From Eubacterium sp. AB3007 (lineage in GTDB: Bacteria > Bacillota > Clostridia > Peptostreptococcales > Anaerovoracaceae), in contig NZ_JIAD01000001.1 of the NCBI RefSeq assembly GCF_000688015.1, positions 744,001 through 808,000 of the forward strand: DNA of 64,000 bases, given 5' to 3'. Both the position numbers and the translations under genes were made by a program. How positions within the stretch are numbered: position 1 is the stretch's first letter; each line of letters opens with the position of its first letter. Shown in pieces: positions 59,518 to 64,000 of this stretch. The notes below the pieces were generated by a model. The model ran no database searches. It saw nothing but the letters and a program-made list of their open reading frames with translations, and was not told where the DNA came from.

Positions 59518-59731
59518 CATTGGTTTTGTCACCACTTCTTCTTTGTGAAGATTTCTTCACAATCCTCCCTGTCTCTCCCTAAAACTGTTGAATTTCCAAC
59601 AATTTTCCCGTCCCTTATGGAAATAGTCTGACGGCTTAACCCAGTCGTCAAATAGACGTAATATCCCCTTACGCAAGTTGTGCTATACTGACAACAGGGG
59701 TGTCGAAAGGTCATGAGAACAGGAGGAAACA

Positions 59732-60571
59732 ATGATGACCAGAAGACAGATGACACAGATGAAGAAAATCGAATCTCCGGAAACCCTTTTGGAGATGGCA
59801 GAGAACGAGGAGAACCTGCAGGATGCTCTTTGGTTTGCCAAACGGGCACGGCATCTGGATCCTAACAACCTGGATGCCGAACGGATCATCGCCGGACTAT
59901 CCGCAGAGGATGATGCAAAGCTCCTGCGAAGATACGAGGCGTTGATTGCCAGGGGCGATCTGTGGATGGAAGAGCACGGGTATATGGCGCAGAAACACTT
60001 CGGCCATTACTGGGAAATCCCTGAAACACAGCCCTATGTCCGCCTGAGGTTCAGCTATTGCTGGCTGCTGTATGACATGGGAATCTTTCGCAGAGCCATC
60101 GTAGAAGCCGAGGAGCTATTATGGCTTTGTGCAGCGGATACGCCTCTGGACGTACGAGGCCTCCTGCTGACCCTCTACGCCCTTCTGGGGGAAACCGAGA
60201 AGGCCGAGACCCTCTGTGCGGGAGCAGAGACGGAAGATTCCTTGAGTTTTCTACCCTTATCCGTTCTGTATTTCAGAGAGGGCAACCTGCGGGCAGCCCG
60301 TTCCTGCATCCAGACGATGCTCCGGATCGACCCTGGCATAGCGCAGCTGTACACTAATCTGGGACCGCAGATCACCCACAATGATCTGGATATAGAGGAA
60401 GAAACCGATGGGCCCCTCCCCTACACCGGCTTCACTTACGAGTTGTTCATGATGACCATGCAATACATCCATCTATACCTGAATACTCCCGCTTACTTCC
60501 TATGGGGCTATTATGAGATCCAGTCGATACTGAACGGTGAAAAGAAAAAGGAGGCGAAGAACGCCTCCTGA
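59732..60571 (+). CDS. TPR-like protein (ST7-like)
   Basis: 279 residues, soluble, mostly helical with degenerate TPR-type units (about 15-60 QDALWFAKRARHLDPNNLDA; 130-215 AIVEAEELLWLC, LRAARSCIQTMLRIDPG). The pattern resembles bacterial homologues of the ST7 family. AGGAGG precedes ATG 59732. The end of the gene encodes KKKEAKNAS over DNA that, on the minus strand, is the terminator of the convergent Na/Pi gene. Function unknown. The 261-nt stretch before it holds only the operon terminator and a few short hairpins. Confidence 0.8.
   Translation: MMTRRQMTQMKKIESPETLLEMAENEENLQDALWFAKRARHLDPNNLDAERIIAGLSAEDDAKLLRRYEALIARGDLWMEEHGYMAQKHFGHYWEIPETQPYVRLRFSYCWLLYDMGIFRRAIVEAEELLWLCAADTPLDVRGLLLTLYALLGETEKAETLCAGAETEDSLSFLPLSVLYFREGNLRAARSCIQTMLRIDPGIAQLYTNLGPQITHNDLDIEEETDGPLPYTGFTYELFMMTMQYIHLYLNTPAYFLWGYYEIQSILNGEKKKEAKNAS
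60541..60569 (-). terminator. Terminator of the Na/Pi cotransporter gene, inside the opposite gene's 3' end
   Basis: AGGAGGCG/CGCCTCCT stem followed by TTTTTCTTT on the minus strand; overlaps the last ten codons of the convergent TPR-like gene. Confidence 0.8.
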
Positions 60572-60592
60572 TATACCGTTATACATATGCCG

Positions 60593-62404
60593 CTATGCAT
60601 TCTCTCCATCCTGGTCCAGCATCCCGAAGTACTTGCTGTGGTAAGCCTCAAAATCACTGGTGAACTGGACGGTGTTAGAGTGATGCAGATTATGGATGTA
60701 CTTATGCTCATCGCCGCGGATGGAATCGTCGTACCGTGCCAGCAGTGCCACCCCCAGATCGGAACACTGATCGGATACACGCTCCAGATTCAACAGGATA
60801 TTCTGATAGAACAGTCCCACATACGCGTTGCACCGGTTGGCCAGCATACGCTTGACATGATTGCTGTGGAGGTACTCGATCAGTTCATCGTTTACCTCCT
60901 CCAGCGGTTCGATCTTCCGGGCCAGTTCCACACTGTTCTGGTTGCATGCTTCCGCTGCGATCTGGAGTACTTCGCCGACAGACTGAAGAGCCACCTTCAG
61001 TTCACGCGCGGCATCTTCAGAGAAATGTACTCCAGAATCCCGCAAATCCCGCAGTGTCTCTATAATGTTGATCGCCAGATCACCCGCACGTTCAAAACTG
61101 ACCACCGCCTTCAGCAGGAAACTGGAGGTATTGTGATCCCTATCCAGGGTGATATATGGCGAGATGGCAATAATGTACTGGCTGGCCGCATCTGCCATTC
61201 GATCCAGCATATCCTCTCGTTGCTTGATCCTGTCCTCTCGCTTCTCTTCGAAATCGAAGAGTTGCTGGATAGCTGCCTGGTAGTTGTGCAGCGCCACTTC
61301 TGCCATAGTGTCGACGAGCATCTCGGTCTCTCCAAGAGCCAGCCCAGGGTTGGTGATCAGATGCATATCCAACTTGCTCAGAGCCTCCTCGATGGCGGAG
61401 TCCTCCTCGTCTACCGGGGTATCCTTCACGATGGCCTCTGCGATCCTCGCAAACAGTCCTGCACAAGGCAGCAACAGGATCGCCGGAATCAGACGGAACA
61501 ATCCGTGGATATTGGCGACACCACCGGAGTTCATGGTCATGTTCCACAGGTCATCGCTGATGAGCCCTGTGAACCGACCGATGGCGATGGCCGCGATGAT
61601 CAGCGCTGCCGCAAACACATTGTAGATAATATGTACCAGACAGGTCTTGATCTGTTCAGGTTTGGCACCGATCCTGCAGACCAGGTAGGTGGTGATACAG
61701 TCCCCGATGTTGACACCGATGATGATGGCGAATACACCGCAGAAGGTAACTCCGACAGAACTGGCGATGGACTGCAGGATACCTACCACCGCCGAAGAAC
61801 TCTGGATGATACCTGTCACCAACACACCGGACAGGAATCCCAGCACATAGTTATCCTCAAAGGACATCAGCAGGTTGCTCATGGCATCCCCAAACTCGGA
61901 CACGGCGGCACTCATGTTCATCAAACCGACGAACAGGATACCGAACCCCATACACACCGTTCCGATGGAGGTCGAGGCCTTGGTCTTCACAAACATGATC
62001 ATCACGATGCCCAGAATCAGTGCCATGGGTGCCAGATTATCCGACTTAAACAGGAACAACAGGCTGCCTGAATCCGCATCCACATCCATCAATCTGATGA
62101 TCTGTGCGGTTATGGCGGTTCCTACGTTTGCCCCCAGCACGATCCCGATGGACTGCCGAAAGGTGATGAACCCCGCACCGACCAGCCCCACCGCCAATAC
62201 GATGGTGGCGGTCGAACTCTGGATCATGCATGTCACCAGCATCCCAAGAAGAAACCCCATGGCCGGCTTGTTTGTGATCTTAGTCAGTACGGCTTTCATG
62301 GCACCGCCTGAGTTGCTCTTCAGTCCATCGCCCATGATCCTCATTCCGTAGAGAAACAGGGCCAGCCCTCCCAACAGGCTGATTACTTTATAGAAAACTT
62401 CCAA
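60593..62404 (-). CDS. Na+/phosphate cotransporter family protein with PhoU-like domain
   Basis: 603 residues from TTG 62404, with GGGAGG seven bases upstream. Two NaPi repeats of membrane helices (GTCMIQSSTATIVLAVGLVG-type QSSS motif seen as QSSTATIVLAVGLVGAGFI and QSSSAVVGILQSIASSVG), then a C-terminal cytoplasmic PhoU-like helical bundle (about 340-590). Imports phosphate with Na+ or adjusts flux through the PhoU domain. Fits a sodium-based energy economy with the decarboxylase pump nearby. Confidence 0.93.
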   Translation of the reverse strand: MEVFYKVISLLGGLALFLYGMRIMGDGLKSNSGGAMKAVLTKITNKPAMGFLLGMLVTCMIQSSTATIVLAVGLVGAGFITFRQSIGIVLGANVGTAITAQIIRLMDVDADSGSLLFLFKSDNLAPMALILGIVMIMFVKTKASTSIGTVCMGFGILFVGLMNMSAAVSEFGDAMSNLLMSFEDNYVLGFLSGVLVTGIIQSSSAVVGILQSIASSVGVTFCGVFAIIIGVNIGDCITTYLVCRIGAKPEQIKTCLVHIIYNVFAAALIIAAIAIGRFTGLISDDLWNMTMNSGGVANIHGLFRLIPAILLLPCAGLFARIAEAIVKDTPVDEEDSAIEEALSKLDMHLITNPGLALGETEMLVDTMAEVALHNYQAAIQQLFDFEEKREDRIKQREDMLDRMADAASQYIIAISPYITLDRDHNTSSFLLKAVVSFERAGDLAINIIETLRDLRDSGVHFSEDAARELKVALQSVGEVLQIAAEACNQNSVELARKIEPLEEVNDELIEYLHSNHVKRMLANRCNAYVGLFYQNILLNLERVSDQCSDLGVALLARYDDSIRGDEHKYIHNLHHSNTVQFTSDFEAYHSKYFGMLDQDGENA

Positions 62405-62476
62405 CTTACATCCTCCCGTCTTCTGACAAACGCCCAGACTTCCCGCTTATATTATGACAGGAAAGAATTGCACATT

Positions 62477-63586
62477 CTATCTGGAAGATGCACGGAAATG
62501 TGTAAGTGTTGATCTCCACAACCCTCTTTCGAACAGGCTGTCGCTGTCCTCGTGGAAGTTATCATAGCCCTTCTCCAAGATCAACCCTACATAGTTCTTC
62601 ATCAGTTCGTAGTATACCTGACAGGACCTCTCCACGTCCATACCCGGCCAGGCGTTGGAACTGACCGTTACGCGGCGATGCTTTGTGCTCACCACCGGTG
62701 GGATCTCGTCATACCTTGGATCATCTGTGCCGATGAGGAAGTGCTCGTTGTTACCGGTAAGGGTACCTTCCATTCCCTTTACAAGCGGTGGATCTACGAG
62801 GAAATCATACCGGTCCGCACAGATATCTACTATCACCGCCTCCTCTGGCAGCAGTCCGATCTGTTCGTTGGTCATAACGTACTGTGTCTCATCCTTACGC
62901 TGCGTGGCATCCACTACCAGATAACACTCCTTGATAATGTCCCGGAATACCTCCGGATGTCCGGTGATGGTTCTGGTACAGATAATGGGAAGGATCCCCG
63001 AGGCTTCCTTCCCCAGGAACTCTCTGTCGCTGAGGATCTCCAGCGAACGGATAGCGTTCTGCCCTACTCCTCCAACTCCCATAACAAGGGCCTTGATCGG
63101 CGGTCTGTCTGTGCTGAAGAACTTGTCATAGGTTGCTTTCAGGGCATTGACCCCGGCATTGCATGCGTTGAATGCGGTTCCGAAGTAGTCCACAAAGATC
63201 CGAAGCCCCTTGTCGTCCACGATATGATCCATGGCAAGGGCCCGGATGTTCTTCCGGGTCAACACCTCACAGACCTTGGGTCTGGTCGCGTAGTGAAGCA
63301 TGGAGAAATACACACAGCCATCTCTCAGCATCTCCAGGTCTTCCGGCTCTGGATTCTTCAGGATCATGACGATTTCCTGGTCAAACGCTTCTTCTCGACT
63401 CACAAAGCGAACCTTGTCGGAGGCCGCCTTGTAATCTTCCTCTGTATAGCCCAGGCGTTCCCCATATCCCTTCTCCAGATAAAACTCGCAGTCATAGCGA
63501 TCCATGAACCGAAAAAGATCCGGGATAAAGTCCCTGGGGTCGTTTCCAAAATTCCTGATTGCCGGGAAACCAACTTTCCTTGCCAT
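62477..63586 (-). CDS. AlaDH/PNT-like NAD(P)-binding protein
   Basis: 369 residues. The N-terminus (FPAIRNFGNDPRDFIPDLFR) resembles the alanine dehydrogenase / transhydrogenase N-domain, and a Rossmann motif VMGVGGVGQNAIRSLEIL begins near residue 165. Other conserved-looking points are DATQRKDETQ and the C-terminal NAWPGMDVERSCQVYYELM. No characterised close relative is recognised; an amino-acid or opine dehydrogenase activity is possible but unproven. GGAGGAAG precedes ATG 63586. Confidence 0.7.
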   Translation of the reverse strand: MARKVGFPAIRNFGNDPRDFIPDLFRFMDRYDCEFYLEKGYGERLGYTEEDYKAASDKVRFVSREEAFDQEIVMILKNPEPEDLEMLRDGCVYFSMLHYATRPKVCEVLTRKNIRALAMDHIVDDKGLRIFVDYFGTAFNACNAGVNALKATYDKFFSTDRPPIKALVMGVGGVGQNAIRSLEILSDREFLGKEASGILPIICTRTITGHPEVFRDIIKECYLVVDATQRKDETQYVMTNEQIGLLPEEAVIVDICADRYDFLVDPPLVKGMEGTLTGNNEHFLIGTDDPRYDEIPPVVSTKHRRVTVSSNAWPGMDVERSCQVYYELMKNYVGLILEKGYDNFHEDSDSLFERGLWRSTLTHFRASSR

Positions 63587-63704
63587 ATTCTTCCTCCATT
63601 CGTCAATACTTCAATTAACTGATAATTCACACAATCCTACGGATATAGTATATCAGCAAACTCCGTTCTAATCAATGACACATTTTCCAATCATCAAATC
63701 GTGC

Positions 63705-64000
63705 CTACACAAAGAAAAACGCCGTGCCGATGAGAACATAAGTAGCCACCAACTGTAATCCTTCCAGCCAGTTGGATTCCCCATCTGCTGCGACCCGATT
63801 GGCGATGAGGACAGAAGCAGTGACCGCTACCAGTTCAAAGGGCGTGAACACGATGCTCATTGGCTGGAAACAGAGGCTCAGCAGGATCAGCACCGGAACC
63901 ACGAACAGTATAATCTGGAGACTGGAACCCAGCGCAATCTCCACCGCTGCATTCATCTTGTTCTTCATGGCCATAATGATGGCGGTGGAATGTTCCGCCG
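63705..64000 (-). CDS. Ca2+/H+ exchanger (CaxA/ChaA-like), C-terminal part
   Basis: The frame is open to the window edge; only about 98 codons, the C-terminus, are visible. It contains AEHSTAIIMAMKNKMNAAVE, followed by ALGSSLQI (the second alpha-repeat of cation exchangers) and the family ending ESNWLEGLQLVATYVLIGTA. The N-terminal exchanger half lies beyond the window. Exports Ca2+ in exchange for protons. Confidence 0.88.
   Translation of the reverse strand, partial: AEHSTAIIMAMKNKMNAAVEIALGSSLQIILFVVPVLILLSLCFQPMSIVFTPFELVAVTASVLIANRVAADGESNWLEGLQLVATYVLIGTAFFFV

Noticed and set aside
59520-59731. Small RNA gene between the decarboxylase operon and the TPR-like gene
   Set aside because: Only short hairpins (for example TTGTGAAG/CTTCACAA) are visible with no terminator or clear promoter pairing, so evidence is too thin.
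60587-62071. Plus-strand open frame of 494 codons
   Set aside because: Antisense of the Na/Pi cotransporter; no domain and unusual His/Gln-rich composition.

Overview
The window is about 64 kb of a low-to-mid GC anaerobic Firmicute, most likely class Clostridia. Supporting this are Clostridia-type ribosome binding sites (AAGGAGG), U-rich intrinsic terminators, a sodium-pumping biotin decarboxylase operon, oxygen-sensitive radical enzymes (a glycyl radical enzyme and radical SAM proteins), and single-gene families typical of Clostridia (DUF1292, DUF4125, DUF4037, DUF6110). Genus cannot be fixed from the sequence alone. Two tRNA genes are present (Leu-CAG and Val-CAC); there is no rRNA, CRISPR array or recognisable insertion sequence.

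Layout. 1-2.1 kb: end of an HD-domain protein, a macrodomain protein and a secreted PepSY protein. 2.2-7.4 kb: a four-gene catabolic or uptake unit (MFS transporter, cupin, SDR dehydrogenase, metal-dependent cyclase/hydrolase) behind a near-consensus sigma-54 promoter, with its PAS-AAA-Fis activator next door. 7.4-12.7 kb: EamA exporter, nitroreductase, DUF6110 plus P-type metal ATPase pair, Nudix hydrolase, flavodoxin-like reductase. 12.8-27.6 kb: an 18-gene minus-strand operon for a choline-degrading glycyl radical microcompartment (GRM1 type). It encodes CutC with every known choline-contact residue, CutD, two acylating-aldehyde-dehydrogenase homologues (one without the catalytic cysteine), PduL, PduS, PduT, PduU, EutN, four plain or extended BMC-H/BMC proteins, EutJ, EutP, EutQ and an EutT-like protein. 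A divergent plus-strand pair (DMT-family permease and an 88-residue protein) and a BmrR-like MerR regulator follow. A TTCCCCTTAGGGGAA-type motif lies inside both divergent promoters and once between them, suggesting that the MerR protein controls the system.

30-54 kb is mostly housekeeping: a DUF4125/DUF4037/TPR trio, uvrC, a D,D-carboxypeptidase homologue with degenerate active site, divergent serC/serA with interleaved promoters, NlpC/P60 cell-wall hydrolases, a lipid kinase/radical SAM/YihY/RdgB operon, Mrp ATPase, 5-formyl-THF cyclo-ligase, a YtrA-type GntR/ABC operon with a 36-bp operator, and glmS. 54.7-59.5 kb is a sodium-pump decarboxylase operon with two different carboxyltransferases, a gamma-like subunit, a biotin carrier and a beta subunit. 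The last part holds a TPR-like protein, a Na/Pi cotransporter, an AlaDH/PNT-like protein and the end of a Ca2+/H+ exchanger.

How the genes would work together: choline enters (perhaps by the DMT-family permease), CutC, activated by CutD, cleaves it to trimethylamine and acetaldehyde inside the shell, the Cys251-containing dehydrogenase makes acetyl-CoA, PduL makes acetyl-phosphate, and PduS/PduT move electrons across the shell. No alcohol dehydrogenase is encoded here to recycle NADH.

Unexplained structure: a 247-nt pair of tandem DNA/RNA cloverleafs at 49180-49426, a roughly 300-nt structured leader before a secreted cell-wall protein (44206-44510), a 59-nt near-perfect palindrome at 39728-39786, and four 31-bp REP-like palindromes arranged as inverted pairs.
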